The translations under genes and the position numbers were made by a program. The notes under the pieces were generated by a model. It saw only the letters and a program-made list of their open reading frames with translations, searched no databases and had not been told where the DNA came from. Positions 28,179 to 38,524 of a DNA stretch of 64,000 nucleotides are shown here, in pieces. This stretch comes from Arion vulgaris (lineage: Eukaryota > Mollusca > Gastropoda > Stylommatophora > Arionidae), in contig CM036755.1 of NCBI GenBank assembly GCA_020796225.1, positions 45,488,306 through 45,552,305 on the forward strand, in the 5' to 3' direction. Position 1 is the first letter of the stretch. Each line of letters starts with the position of its first letter.

Positions 28179-28632
28179 TAGGGTGTTCAAGATAAAAGTA
28201 GCCCCATTGACATATTAAATGTTGCCAAGTACGCATTAAATAAAATAAATAATTACTCTCGTACCGTTATACGTTAATAGGGCCTGCAAGTAATTTCTCC
28301 ATACCGCTCTATACTGGGCAACTCGCTCAATCTTCTCCATGGAACTGAGACCGATATTTCTTGCCTCTCTCAGCAAAGTTTATATCAAGGTATCCTTAGG
28401 TTAAGTAGACATTGCGTTTTATATATTTCATATTTAAACTTCAAACGGTTCTGACTATCTATTCCTTTCTCGTCACATTTGTTCATCGCCCCTTCCCGCA
28501 TCATTATTACACATCATCATAAAAAGATTTGCTAACTTGACATATACTACGTCATAATTGAACCTTCTTATTTTCATAATCATATGCCAGGTTGGTCCCC
28601 TTGACGGGGCTACTTTTATCTGGAACACCCTG
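28179..28632. mobile_element. Mariner-like MITE with TA target sites and an internal LINE fragment
   Basis: Ends TAGGGTGTTCAAGATAAAAG and CTACTTTTATCTGGAACACC form terminal inverted repeats, with flanking TA at 28177-28178 and 28633-28634. Compared with the 258-bp copy at 49993-50250, an extra block of about 180 bp (28235-28415) is inserted. No transposase. Confidence 0.87.
28240..28400 (-). pseudogene. LINE-L C-terminal fragment inside the MITE
   Basis: Reverse of the LINE-L segment at 37150-37290: 'GCCTGCAAGTAATTTCTCC', 'GGGCAACTCGCTCAATC', 'GAACTGAGACCGATATTTC'. Absent from the other MITE copy, so it inserted after the MITE. Confidence 0.8.
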
Positions 28633-28710
28633 TACTATAATACGAGACAGAAATGGCAATTATACAAATTCAATGAAACTGATAAGTTAGCTGGACAGCG
28701 CACTGTGCTG

Positions 28711-28940
28711 TCGGGGCTAGCAAGGGGACCAACGAATAGCGACCTACAAGGCATGTCGTTAGAGGCGACGGAGGTAGGGAAGCTACCCTAGTAAATAAAA
28801 AACGTCGCAGAAATCGGATGGGCTGGTCTACTTGTAGGCGCATAACTGACACAGCGTAGAATCGTTCTTAGACTTGGATCACATACAAATCACAAAGAGT
28901 GGTTAACAATTGGTTGATATGGAGCGTTCGAAGAAGGAGA
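28711..28940 (+). mobile_element. SINE-C copy
   Basis: GGGGCTAGCAAGGGGACC, core GTCGTTAGAGGCGACGGAGG, 'CTACCCTAGTAAATAAAAAA', 'GGATCACATACAAATCACAA', 'GGAGCGTTCGAAGAAGG'. The A-to-T change inside the core loop is unusual for the family. Confidence 0.87.
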
Positions 28941-29134
28941 CAGGGAGGCTGATATGTTAGCTAAAAAGACTATATTGAGATACACACATAAAAATCGACA
29001 AAAAAAAAGAATGGATTTAATCAGCAACATGGGATACCATATGGGGAAAAAGAAAGTTTAAAAAAAAAGATTCCTGCAAATTTGCTGATGAAAAAAGATT
29101 CCTGCAAATGAAGTCCTTTTCAAACGAACAAATT

Positions 29135-29360
29135 CCCGCCTGCCTTGCGTGTTCGTAGTGCGTTGGACGATGGGTGACAAACCCCATGTGAGGGCGGTTA
29201 AATTCCGCGGGCTGGCAGAAAAGCCACAGGCTCTCCAGATTTACGGTGTTCGTGGCACCGAACCGAAGGGTTAAGATGTCCACGGCACTGAGCAGAAGAG
29301 CTGAAAGCTCAAGTACTTCTAGATCGAAAAGAAAATAACAAATAAAAACAAACAAAAACC
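29135..29360 (+). mobile_element. SINE-D copy, probable 8-bp target-site duplication
   Basis: A-box-like TAGTGCGTTGGA, B box GGTTAAATTCC (degraded), then the family body ending 'CTCAAGTACTTCTAGATCG' and an A-rich tail. AACAAATT occurs at 29127-29134 and 29361-29368. Confidence 0.88.
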
Positions 29361-29377
29361 AACAAATTGTGAATCAT

Positions 29378-29488
29378 TGGGAACTATCATTAAAATATGA
29401 AGTTCAATGGGAACTATCATTAAAATATGAAGTTCAATGAACTATCATTAAAATATGAAGTTCAATGGAACTATCATTAAAATATGAA
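29378..29488. repeat. About 28/30-bp tandem repeat, 4 copies
   Basis: GGGAACTATCATTAAAATAT plus GAAGTTCAAT, repeated with 1-2 bp losses. Confidence 0.9.
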
Positions 29489-29635
29489 GATGGAGAGTGG
29501 ATTGGACCCCGGCAACATTAGGCCGTCTAGCACAGACGGAAATAAAAATACCTGTTTCAATGGGGGCTGGTGTTTGTACGCGTTCTAAAGGACACTGAAA
29601 GGTTTTCTGCAATTTAGCACAATTATACGAGTCCG

Positions 29636-29752
29636 TGGTTATTTATTGACGAAAAGTGTTAATAATATTGATATTCCTTATTGTAAACTTAACTATAATA
29701 TAACCTTGATTTACCATGTTGTGTATTTTTTTTTAAATTAATTCGTCTTTGT
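29636..29752 (+). repeat. Repeat V copy 2, left part
   Basis: 'TTATTTATTGACG', 'TAATAATATTGATATTCCTT', 'ATAACCTTGATTTACC'. Matches 15885-16010. Continues at 30247 after a SINE-B. Confidence 0.7.
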
Positions 29753-29762
29753 AGAACAATAC

Positions 29763-30236
29763 GTGTCCGCTAGAGAATGCTAACCTGAAACAAATGCTTG
29801 CAGAAAACGGATGCACCAAGCCATAAGGCGCATAACATGGTGCAACGACCCCTCACAATGAGAAATGGGATAACAGATTCTACGGTGGCCAATCTGCCTC
29901 GGAGATTTAGCCCTCAGTAAGAATGTCAGGCCTACTATCACGAGGATGGCCAAAATTTACTGCTGGAAGAGGTCGGCACAAACGAGGAAGCAGAAATCAT
30001 AGGAATGATATCCTACAGAACTGCCTCCAGGTGGCCCACTTACACTAGCGTCCAAGACAAACTGTATAGTGTGGCTGATAATCTAAGGCCGCCTTTATTA
30101 GAGAATCCGAAATTCCAATTTAGTGAGAACAGCAGAAGACAAACTGTATGGCGTAGCTGATTGAGGCAGACGGCCGCCTTTATTAGAGAGTCCGAAATCC
30201 CAATCTAGTGAGAACGCAGAAGAAAGAAGAAGAAGA
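29763..30236 (+). mobile_element. SINE-B, 5'-truncated, 10-bp target-site duplication, internal duplication
   Basis: Begins at 'GTGTCCGCTAGAGAATGC', so the SINE-A-like head is missing. The LINE-like 3' part is partly doubled (about 30050-30125 and 30132-30205). AGAACAATAC flanks it at 29753-29762 and 30237-30246. 5' truncation is typical of LINE-driven target-primed insertion. Confidence 0.9.
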
Positions 30237-30246
30237 AGAACAATAC

Positions 30247-30308
30247 TAAAATAGGATATCACGCGACTGTTGTGGTTTTATTTACTAGAATTTTACCTGC
30301 GCCCGCCG
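30247..30308 (+). repeat. Repeat V copy 2, right part
   Basis: 'GCGACTGTTGTGGTTTTATT', 'ACTAGAATTTTACC' match 16605-16645. Confidence 0.65.
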
Positions 30309-30450
30309 GTCTTATGTTATCGAAGGTCACAGTATGTCGTATGTCAGTAGAGACATTAGCTAGGATAGCTCTCTGATGGGTCTTATGTTATCGAAGGTCA
30401 CAGTATGTCGTATGTCAGTAGGGACATTAGCTAGGATAGCTCTCTGATGG
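30309..30450. repeat. 71-bp tandem duplication
   Basis: GTCTTATGTTATCGAAGG through AGCTCTCTGATGG is present twice. The first block is the end of repeat V. Confidence 0.92.
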
Positions 30451-30610
30451 ACACCAGATGGGACAAGAAGATCTGGACACCCACAAGAAACGGTGGAGAA
30501 CTATGGAAATAGAATTGAAAGATTGTGGTCTGACGTGAGAAACACTTAGCAGTAGGGCGGCAGAGCGACAACAATGGACATCTCTTGTGGAAGTCTTATG
30601 TATCACACGG
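30451..30610 (+). pseudogene. LINE C-terminal fragment
   Basis: 'KIWTPTRNGGELWK'-like and 'ELKDCGLT' region, then 'RRAAERQQWTSLVEVLCITR' across a frameshift. It resembles the fragment at 47826-47945, where the same 'AAERQQ..SLVEA.C' peptide is seen. Confidence 0.6.
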
Positions 30611-30639
30611 GATACGTAGAAATACAAGTAGGACCCGTA

Positions 30640-31330
30640 CCCACACATATACACACACATAGCAACACGTACACAATCACACTTACACACTCTCTTTGGC
30701 AGATATATCATCTCTTCGAACACCCAAATTTCAACATATACCCACACAATCTCACTCACAAACTTTCTTTAACACATATAAAATTTCTACCCACACCCAC
30801 ACAACCTCACTCCCACGAATACGTCAACTCTACCTCACACTCTCTCACTATATCTCCACCATACTTTCTCTCCCACTATTTTCTCTTCCACACTACTTTC
30901 TCTCCACACTATTTTCTCTCCCACACATACTTTCTCTGCCACACTATTTTCTCTTCCACACATACTTTCTCTCAACACATATTTTCTCTCCCACAAATAC
31001 TTTCTCTCCACACATATTTTCTCTCCACACATACTTTTCTCTCTCTCTCTGCCATTTACCATCTTCTAAAAAACTTACACCCACACATTTAAACTCACAC
31101 TTTTTTTCATTGACATACACACACACAATCTCACTCACTTTCTCCCCCACACACCGAACCACACACACGTTTCTCTGTCTCTGCAATTTACCCTCTTCTT
31201 TAAAAAAGCACCGCACACACTCAAACCCACACTTTCTGGGACACATACACATTTCCTCTACCCCCACACAAGTTCACACCCAAATCACACACACACCCAT
31301 TCCCACCGATCTATAAACTCACGTGCACAC
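30640..31330. repeat. C/T/A-rich tandem repeats (ACACATACTTTCTCTC type)
   Basis: Units of about 16-22 bp at 30860-31060 (CACATACTTTCTCT and CACTATTTTCTCTCC) inside a larger, almost G-free region on plus. Long frames on both strands are artefacts. Confidence 0.9.
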
Positions 31331-31559
31331 AGCTCGTGCACTTATGAAACACTTTCAACAGATCTGCTCACTCCTCATGTCCACGCGATTCACATAAGCA
31401 GCAATGGATCAATAACATGTCCCTCCCATTCTGTTCAAACTTCAGGCTCCAAGAACGTGCTCTGAATATCAAGCCATGCTAATGTAACTGGGATTCTGCG
31501 ATCTTCCAATAACCAGTGGCCGACAATCCAGTGGATGTAATTTAGCAATCATTTTTAAC
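31331..31559. other. Unclassified sequence
   Basis: No repeat or coding family recognised. Confidence 0.45.
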
Positions 31560-31800
31560 TTACAGAGTCTCTTGTGGTGTAGAAGCTAGGTGTTGGTCTG
31601 TCGTTTGAAAGGTGCTGGTTCACTCCCTCGTGTGAGTCTCTTGTGGGTAGAAGCTAGGTGTTGGTCTGTGTTTGAAAGGTGCTTGGTTCACTACCTCGTG
31701 GAGCAATCAACATGTTTTTCCCCCAGAGATACCTGATCTCAGTGTAGGTGTGATTGAGTTCCTAGTCCTATCGGAGACTTCGTACCCTAAAGTCTGAAAA
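31560..31800 (+). mobile_element. SINE-G head, duplicated, with start of body
   Basis: The tRNA-like head 'TGTGGTGTAGAAGCTAGGTG…AAAGGTGCTGGTTCACTCCC' occurs twice (about 31570-31633 and 31636-31705). The body block 'CTCAGTGTAGGTGTGATTGA', 'CCTAGTCCTATCGGAGAC' follows. The rest of the body is lost. Confidence 0.75.
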
Positions 31801-31859
31801 GGCTACGAGAAAAGCTATATATATGCATATACATAGTTTGTGTAGCCACAGTTACTGAA

Positions 31860-32563
31860 TCCCAAACAATGAACAGGAGAACTAACATACAGGGAAAGTG
31901 TGAAGAACTAGCATACAGAGTCCGTTGAAGAACTATATACAGGAAAGTGCTGAAGAACTACATACGGGAGACGGTTGAAGCTATCTAAGGAAGGTGCTGA
32001 AGCACTACCTCGGAGTAAGCAGTTGAAGAACTATCTACAGGAAGGTGTGAAGAACTAGCTACAGGTAACGCGTTGAAAAAGCTACAGGAAGGCTAAAATG
32101 CAATACAAGGTAGACGTCGTTGAAGGAACTAACATACAGGGAAAGTGCTGAAGAACTAGCATACAGGGAAAGTGCTGAAGAACTAGCATACAGGAAAGGC
32201 TGAAGAACTAGCATACAGGAACGCTGAAGAACTAGCATACAGGAAAGGCTGAAGAACTAGCATACAGGAAAGGCTGAAGAACTAGCATACAGGAACGCGT
32301 TGAAGAACTAGCATACAGGAAAGTGCTGAAGAACTAGCATACAGGAACGCGCTGAAGAACTAACATACAGGAACGCCTGAAGAACTAGTCATACAGGAAA
32401 GTGCTGAAGAACTAGCATACAGAACGGCTGAAGAATAGTATACAGGGAAAGTGCTGAAGAACTAGCATACAGGAACGCTGAAGAAATAGTATACAGGAAC
32501 GCGTTGAAGAACTAGCATTCAGAAATGTACTGAAGAACTAGCATAAAGGAACACGCTGAAGAA
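31860..32563. repeat. About 26-33-bp degenerate minisatellite (GCTGAAGAACTAGCATACAGG), left part
   Basis: Core GAAGAACTAGCATACAGGAA with variable spacers (AGTGCT, CGCGTT). Many single-base gains and losses make unit length irregular, which could be age or read error. Continues at 32802-32840. Confidence 0.9.
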
Positions 32564-32801
32564 CTTCTTCTTCTTCTTTGCGTTTGTTCTTTATGACCAA
32601 TTTTAATCACTCTTTTGTGATATGTTTGATCTTTGCAAGAACGTGTATACGTTGCACATTGGTTTGGTAGGTCTTAAACGCATAGACTTACACATTTAGA
32701 CACGTGCATCGATTTCAGCCAAACCTCCTTAGTCGCCTCTTACGACATGGCAGGTAACAGTGGTTCTATTCTTACTCTCAAAGTGGGCCTGGTAACCACT
32801 A
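32564..32801 (-). mobile_element. SINE-A inserted in the minisatellite
   Basis: GAA tail (TTCTTCTTCTTC) at left, then the reverse of SINE-A with several 1-2 bp losses, ending GGTAACCACT. Repeat units lie on both sides; GAAGAACT flanks both edges. Its presence inside the array dates it after array formation. Confidence 0.88.
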
Positions 32802-32840
32802 GTGAAGAACTAACATACAGGAACGCGCTCACTACTTGCA

Positions 32841-33099
32841 ATGCATAAAAGGACAGCAAGTTATTCCTGATGTGGTCGATAAAGATCTATGACTAACGTG
32901 TTTCTCGATTTGCATTTGTTTAGTATTGGCAGAGCTTCTGCAATCATAGGAGTCAGAGAACTTGGTAGCGAGACCGGGTAGATCTGAGTAAGTGTGGGTT
33001 TGTGGGTACGTTAATCTGGCATGTGGGTTACGGTTCGGTACTTTTACAGTTTGTTGCTTTGTTTAATGGTCGGTTAATGATTAATGTGAGATGAGTAAG
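32841..33099. other. Unclassified sequence
   Basis: No family recognised. GA-rich sequence begins near 33100. Confidence 0.4.
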
Positions 33100-33625
33100 T
33101 GAGAGTGAGAAAGAGAGTAGGAGAGAGAGAGAGAGAGTAAGAGAAGCGGGATGAATAGTGTATATGAGAGAATACAAAGAAAGGAAGGACAGGAGAGGAA
33201 GAAAGAGTAGGTGTGGTGGGAGTGGTAAGAGAGGCAGGAATGGTAGGAGATCTATGAATGGTACGAGAGGCAGAAATGGTAGAAGAGGTATGAATGGTAG
33301 AAGAGGTAACAATGGTAGAGGAGGCATGAATGGTAGAAGAGGCAGGAATGGTAGAAGGCAGAAGAGTAGAAGAGCAGAATGGTAGAAGAGCAGGAATGGT
33401 AGAAGAGCAGGAATGGTAGAAGAGCAGGAATGGGTAGAAGAGGCAGGAATGGTAGAAGAGGCAGGAATGGTAGAAGAGGCAGGAATAGTAGAAGAGGCAG
33501 GAATAGTGAGAGAGAAGTAAGGCAAAAATAGTAGAAGAGGCAGGAATGGTAGAAGAGGCAGAAATAGTAGAAGAGGTAGGAATAGTAGAGGAGGCAAAAA
33601 TAGTAGAAGAGGCAGGAATGGACAT
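33100..33625. repeat. 18-bp purine-rich array (GTAGAAGAGGCAGGAATG), about 25 copies
   Basis: Near-regular 18-mers from about 33190, with a GA-rich lead-in. The 18-bp length keeps frames open, giving long artefactual peptides on minus. It abuts LINE coding DNA at 33630. Confidence 0.93.
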
Positions 33626-33745
33626 TTCATCACTTCTCCTGAATTCATCCCATTTTATGTTCATTATTTTTCTCAGACACCTATTTTTAAAATGCATTTA
33701 ATCTACCTTGTACACATTTAGTCATTTTCCAACTCTCGCTGGCAT
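33626..33745 (-). pseudogene. LINE ORF2 fragment (CLRKIMNIKWDEFRRSDE)
   Basis: Reverse strand codes for 'ESWKMTK..', 'NRCLRKIMNIKWDEFRRSDE'. The same peptide borders the 48-bp array at 39040-39110. The reading stops exactly where the 18-bp array starts. Confidence 0.8.
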
Positions 33746-34235
33746 ATGTTAGGATTGATACAACGCAGGAATTGAAAACTCTTAATTTAGTTTCAAAACT
33801 ATATAAGCATATAGACAGACACACTGCATGATCATAACCACATACAATCAGACAGACAAATCAATAGACAAGCAACTGTACAGACAATATATATATATAT
33901 AAAACCAGAAACAGGATAATCAGACAAACACACAGACAATAGATGCTACAGCTAAGGGTCAGGATGAGAAGACACGAACAAATCCCCTTTCATGCAAATG
34001 AGAATCATTGAGCCAGAATCAACGATTAACTACAGAACACATTGACAGACATTCGACGCACGTGCGACCTACCTTCACTCAACTGTAAAAAAAATATATC
34101 CCAGGTACAATTGAGCAGCTGCTACTAACAAATTAGACACAGTCCTTGTACCTGTAAAACTCCTATATTTTCTCAAGGTGAATGGAAAATAACAAAATGT
34201 GGTTTTTTTAAAGGATGAAATATTTTTTTTTTAAA
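33746..34235. other. Low-repeat stretch, no gene seen
   Basis: AT-rich, with an (AT)n patch near 33890. No recognised family. Confidence 0.45.
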
Positions 34236-34602
34236 TGAACAAAACAGTACAGTATCGATGTTTCAACAAAACGATCTTTATCGTATTCTGAGCCACGCTG
34301 TAATCAATCCCAGGTGATTATAAAAACTAGGTTACCATATATATGGTTGTTGTTTTAATTCTTCTTCTTCGAAATCTAGTCACAGATTTTTATTTTGGGG
34401 ACGTTATAAATGTATTGTCTGATTGTATATGTTGTGTGCCATGTAAGAAGTTTGAGTTTCTTTACTTCTGTTGTATCCTTTCCTTGATAAAGGCCTTTTG
34501 GTCGAAACGTTGCTACATATTGTTATTATTTTTGTATTTGGTAAAACTACAGTACTTTGTGTTTACGTGTTTCGCCATTGCTACATAGTTTTACTACAGT
34601 TT
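34236..34602. mobile_element. Penelope-type terminal segments, degraded inverted pair
   Basis: Minus-strand copy at about 34236-34285 (reversed GATAAAGATCG…GAAACATCGATACTGTACTG) and plus-strand copy at 34482-34602 (CTTGATAAAGGCC TTTT GGTCGAAACGTTG, then ACTACAGTACTTTG, GTGTTTCGCC). Same arrangement as the palindrome at 4679-4904 but older. The plus copy runs into the 40-bp satellite. Confidence 0.7.
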
Positions 34603-36147
34603 TCTCTTATATTGACATTGCTACATAGTTTTACTACAGTTTTCTCTTATGTCGTCATTGCTACATAGTTTTACTATAGTCTTCTCTTATATCGTCATTG
34701 CTACATAGTTTTACTACAGTCTTCTCTTATATTGACATTGTTACATAGTTTTACTATAGTCTTCTCTTATATCGTCATTGCTACATAGTTTTACTACAGT
34801 CTTCTCTTATATTGACATTGCTACATAGTTTTACTATAGTCTTCTCTTATATCGTCATTGCTACATAGTTTTACTACAGTCTTCTCTTATATTGACATTG
34901 CTACATAGTTTTACTACAGTCTTCTCTTATATTGACATTGCTACATAGTTTTACTACAGTCTTCTCTTATATTGACATTGCTACATCGTTTTACTACAGT
35001 CTTCTCTTATATCGTCATTGCTACATAGTTTTACTACAGTCTTCTCTTATATCGTCATTGCTACATAGTTTTACTACAGTCTTCTCTTATATTGACATTG
35101 CTACATAGTTTTACTACAGTCTTCTCTTATATTGACATTGCTACATAGTTTTACTACAGTCTTCTCTTATATCGTCATTGCTACATAGTTTTACTACAGT
35201 TTTCTCTTATATCGTCATTGCTACATAGTTTTACTATAGTCTTCTCTTATATCGTCATTGCTACATAGTTTTACTACAGTCTTCTCTTATATTGACATTG
35301 CTACATAGTTTTACTACAGTCTTCTCTTATATCGATGACATTCTGACATAGTTTTACTACAGTCTTCTCTTATATCGTCATTGCTACATAGTTTTACTAC
35401 AGTCTTCTCTTATATTGACATTGCTACATAGTTTTACTACAGTTTTCTCTTATATCGATGACATTGCTACATAGTTTTACTACAGTCTTCTCTTATATCG
35501 TCATTGCTACATAGTTTTACTACAGTCTTCTCTTATATTGACATTGCTACATCGTTTTACTACAGTCTGCTCTTATATCGTCATTGCTACATAGTTTTAC
35601 TACAGTCTTCTCTTATATCAACATTGCTACATAGTTTTACTACAGTCTTCTCTCATATCGTCATTGCTACATAGTTTTACTACAGTCTTCTCTTATATCG
35701 TCATTGCTACATAGTTTTACTACAGTCTTCTCTTATATCGTCATTGCTACATAGTTTTACTACAGTTTTCTCTTATATCGTCATTGCTACATAGTTTTAC
35801 TACAGTCTTCTCTTATATCGACATTGCTACATAGTTTTACTACAGTCTTCTCTTATATCGACGACATTGCTACATAGTTTTACTACAGTCTTCTCTTATA
35901 TCGTCATTGCTACATAGTTTTACTACAGTTTCCTCTTATATCGTCATTGCTACATAGTTTTACTACAGTCTTCTCTTATATCGACATTGCTACATAGTTT
36001 TACTACAGTTTTCTCTTATATCGTCATTGCTACATAGTTTTACTACAGTCTTCTCTTATATTGACATTGCTACATAGTTTTACTACAGTCTTCTCTTATA
36101 TCGTCATTGCTACATAGTTTTACTACAGTCTTCTCTTATATCGTTAC
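34603..36147. repeat. 40-bp satellite, about 38 copies
   Basis: The unit is ATTGCTACATAGTTTTACTA plus CAGTCTTCTCTTATATCGTC. Variants TCGTC or TTGAC at the unit end, and TTTTC or CTTC, alternate along the array. The unit equals the outer end of the Penelope-type segment immediately upstream. Confidence 0.96.
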
Positions 36148-36159
36148 TATATCATGGAC

Positions 36160-36416
36160 GTGAGCGTCTGTAGCTCAAGCGGTAGTGAGCTCGATAACAA
36201 ACCCAAGCGTACCTGGTTCGAATCCAACGGTGGACAAGTTTGGCACCAAATTCGTTTCCGTTGGATTTTTACAAAAGGTAAAATAGACCTCACCGTTCAG
36301 AAAGCAATGGCAAACTGCTGAACGTATAAGTGGTGCCTAGAAAATCAATGACTCGTTTATCTTGGTTGATGGCTAAGTACTGTAAAGGATATGCCACGAT
36401 TTTCACATTTTTTGTT
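36160..36416 (+). mobile_element. SINE-E, best tRNA-like head, 12-bp target-site duplication
   Basis: The head 'GCGTCTGTAGCTCAAGCGGT…ACCTGGTTCGAATCC' has a good A box (TAGCTCAAGCGG) and a perfect B box (GGTTCGAATCC). The body is 'TTGGCACCAAATTC', 'TTTACAAAAGGTAAAATAG', 'AAAGCAATGGCAAACTGCTG', 'GTGCCTAGAAAATCAATGAC' and 'AAAGGATATGCC'. TATATCATGGAC flanks it at 36148-36159 and 36417-36428. This copy is the closest to the parental tRNA. Confidence 0.95.
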
Positions 36417-36428
36417 TATATCATGGAC

Positions 36429-36511
36429 ACTGAAGAGAACAATTATATATTACTAGAAAGAACTCAAAATCAAAGAAAACTAGCTGATGCTACAAATAAG
36501 AAGGAGAAAAT
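36429..36511 (+). pseudogene. LINE-L fragment, left part (split by SINE-B)
   Basis: Codes for 'NNYILLERTQNQRKLADATN' and 'KKEKI'. It continues as 'KLKYFEHILRRND' at 37053 after SINE-B. Confidence 0.65.
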
Positions 36512-37040
36512 CGCCCGAGTGGTTACCGGGGCCCAAATTTGGGGTGTAAATGATAGAACTACTATTATCTGCCACGCATATCGTAAGAGGCGACTAAGGA
36601 GGTTTGGTTGAAATCGGATGCATGTGTCCGGTAGGGAATGCTAACCCGAAACAAATGTTTGCAGAAAACGGATGCACTAGGCCGTAAGGTGCATAACATG
36701 GTGCAACGACACCTCGCAATGAGGAATGGGATAACGGATTGTATGGTCACTAATCTGTCTCGGAGATTTAGCCATGCAGTAAGAATGTCAGATCTACCAT
36801 CACGAGGGTGGCCAAAACTTATTGCGGGAAGTGGTCGACACAAACGGGGAAGCAGAAGTTATAGGAATTATTTCCTACAGAACTGTCCCCAGTATGCAGA
36901 CTTGAGAAGAAAGAGATGGCCCACTTACACCAGCGCCCAAGACAAACTGTATTGCGTGGCTGATAATCTGAGGTAGGCGGCTGCCTTTATTAGAGAATCC
37001 GAAATCCCAATCTAATGAGAAAGCAGAAGAAGAAGAAGAA
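36512..37040 (+). mobile_element. SINE-B full-length copy in LINE-L, 12-bp target-site duplication
   Basis: CCCGAGTGGTTACCGGGGCC head and a core with one change (ATCGTAAGAGGCGACTAAGG), then the middle block and the LINE-like 3' part. The middle and 3' blocks are open for 112 codons (36638-36976): 'LSRRFSHAVRMSDLPSRGWP', 'GRHKRGSRSYRNYFLQNCPQ', 'DLRRKRWPTYTSAQDKLYCV'. This is the C-terminal tail of a LINE protein. GAAGGAGAAAAT flanks it at 36500-36511 and 37041-37052. Confidence 0.95.
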
Positions 37041-37052
37041 GAAGGAGAAAAT

Positions 37053-37295
37053 TGAAGTATTTTGAACACATCTTGAGGAGAAATGATAAAATAATATCAA
37101 AGCAGGGATTTAAGTGGGATGCAACATGTTCAAGAAAGAGAGGACGACCTAAGGAGCCCTGAAACGAACTTTGCTGAGAGAGGCAAGAAATATCGGTCTC
37201 AGTTCCATGGAGGAGATTGAGCGAGTTGCCCAGGATAGAGCAGTATGGAGAAATTGCTTGCAGGCCGTATGTAATGTATAACGGTAAGGGTTGGA
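37053..37295 (+). pseudogene. LINE-L C-terminal fragment, right part
   Basis: 'KLKYFEHILRRNDKIISKQG', then 'SRKRGRPKEP' and, after a frameshift, a block matching 28240-28400. The YF.H.LRR…RGRP order is the LINE C-terminal signature. Confidence 0.78.
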
Positions 37296-37299
37296 GATG

Positions 37300-37480
37300 A
37301 TCATTATGGAAAAATGCATCCTAGCAAAGTGGGAAAGTGGAAGACAACGAAGCGATTGTTTCAGGATGTAACTGATGGTTTGAACATGACGGCTACAGAA
37401 GCAGGATATGTGGTCACTGAGAGAGAGAGAAATTCTGAAGGACTGCTAGAGTAGCAGAGTTCTACTGAGGACAAGCTATT
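37300..37480 (+). pseudogene. LINE-M C-terminal fragment
   Basis: 'KRLFQDVTDGLNMTATEAGY' and 'VVTERER'. The 'D.TDG..M.A.EA' pattern recurs at 46080-46180 and 56500-56790 (minus). Confidence 0.7.
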
Positions 37481-37649
37481 GAATAAGATATATATATTAT
37501 TTATATGAGAACAAGGAGGTTTTTTTGCAAGAACCCCAGAGGAAGCAACGGAAGCAAGAATATGATCAACAAATAAACAAACAGGTATTAAGAACTGAAA
37601 CAAATAGAAACAGGATTGAACCACTTACTCATTTGAAATCGCCAGCTAG

Positions 37650-37862
37650 CTGTCCATGACACTATCGCAGCAGCAATACACGTCTAGACACCCACGCAGC
37701 CACAATACGAGCGTCTTACCCATCGCCAGCCTACAATCAGCGTCCTTGACACCATCGCCACCTACATACGGTTCCTTACGACACCCATCGCCAGCCTAGC
37801 AATCGGCGCCTACGACCTTCGCCAGCTGAATACGAGCGTCCTTACAAACACAACCAGCGAGT
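37650..37862. repeat. About 45-bp degenerate tandem repeat
   Basis: Repeats of 'CAATACGAGCGTCCTTACGA' plus 'CACCCATCGCCAGCCTA', heavily interrupted. The unit occurs once at about 6665-6715 next to repeat U, so it is an amplified part of that composite. Confidence 0.75.
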
Positions 37863-37889
37863 TATATATTTACATCTGAAGTCGGGGAA

Positions 37890-38018
37890 GGCCTGCCTGT
37901 ATGGCGAGGAAACCAATAAAACGGTAAGCAGGCTTTCACGCAAAAAGCAGTCAGAAGCGTCACACCAGGCGCCATAGCTACGCCAGCATTCATAGCAGGC
38001 GAATCGAAGAAGAAGACA
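37890..38018 (+). repeat. Repeat U copy with GAA tail
   Basis: 'TATGGCGAGGAAACCAATAA', 'GGTAAGCAGGCTTTCACGCA', 'CACACCAGGCGCCATAGC', 'GGCGAATCGAAGAAGAAG'. The most complete U copy. Confidence 0.7.
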
Positions 38019-38520
38019 TATATTCTCACACAGGGCCGTGCGATATATTTTCTCAGTATGATGCAAGTCTTCGAAAAGCCGCCCCTTAAATCTTTTTTCT
38101 TTAAAATAATCGTCAATTGTCATTTTGATTTTCCTGCTTATGCCGCCCCTCTTACGGTTCCGCCTGATGCGACCGCCTTTCTGTATCATAGCTCGGCACC
38201 GCGCTGTTCTCACACTTATTAAAATAATTCAGGCAGGCAAGAAAACAAAACACTCAACTCCAACAATTTGAATAATAAGCACAAATCTCTCTTTGTTATC
38301 GTGTAACACATTTTTGTAACGGACTTGTACAGAAAGGAAATAATTGCTCAGAACAACAAAAAAGAAATCTGCAGATCAATAATTGAATTCTTCAATCCCG
38401 TCTTCTTTATACATTTTCTTGTATTGTAAGATTTCTACAAGAGAAACGTGTTTTTCTAGTTTTTAGAAGAAGTGTCCAAGAACAAAAATCTAATTAGAAA
38501 AAAATTATTTCTTCCATAGA
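38019..38520. other. Low-repeat stretch, no gene seen
   Basis: A 123-codon minus-strand frame (37842-38213) overlaps repeat U and has no recognised family. No repeat family seen. Confidence 0.45.
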
Positions 38521-38524
38521 TGCT

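Noticed and set aside
33028..33697. Two 206-207 codon minus-strand Leu/Phe/Ser-rich frames
   Set aside because: 18-bp array artefact; only the short LINE peptide at its upstream edge is real.
34603..36147. CRISPR-like regular repeats
   Set aside because: Contiguous tandem units without unique spacers, in a eukaryotic retrotransposon context; no Cas genes.
36164..36240. Possible functional tRNA gene with good A and B boxes
   Set aside because: The tRNA-like head is continuous with a SINE body, has target-site duplications and sister copies; acceptor-stem pairing is not evident.
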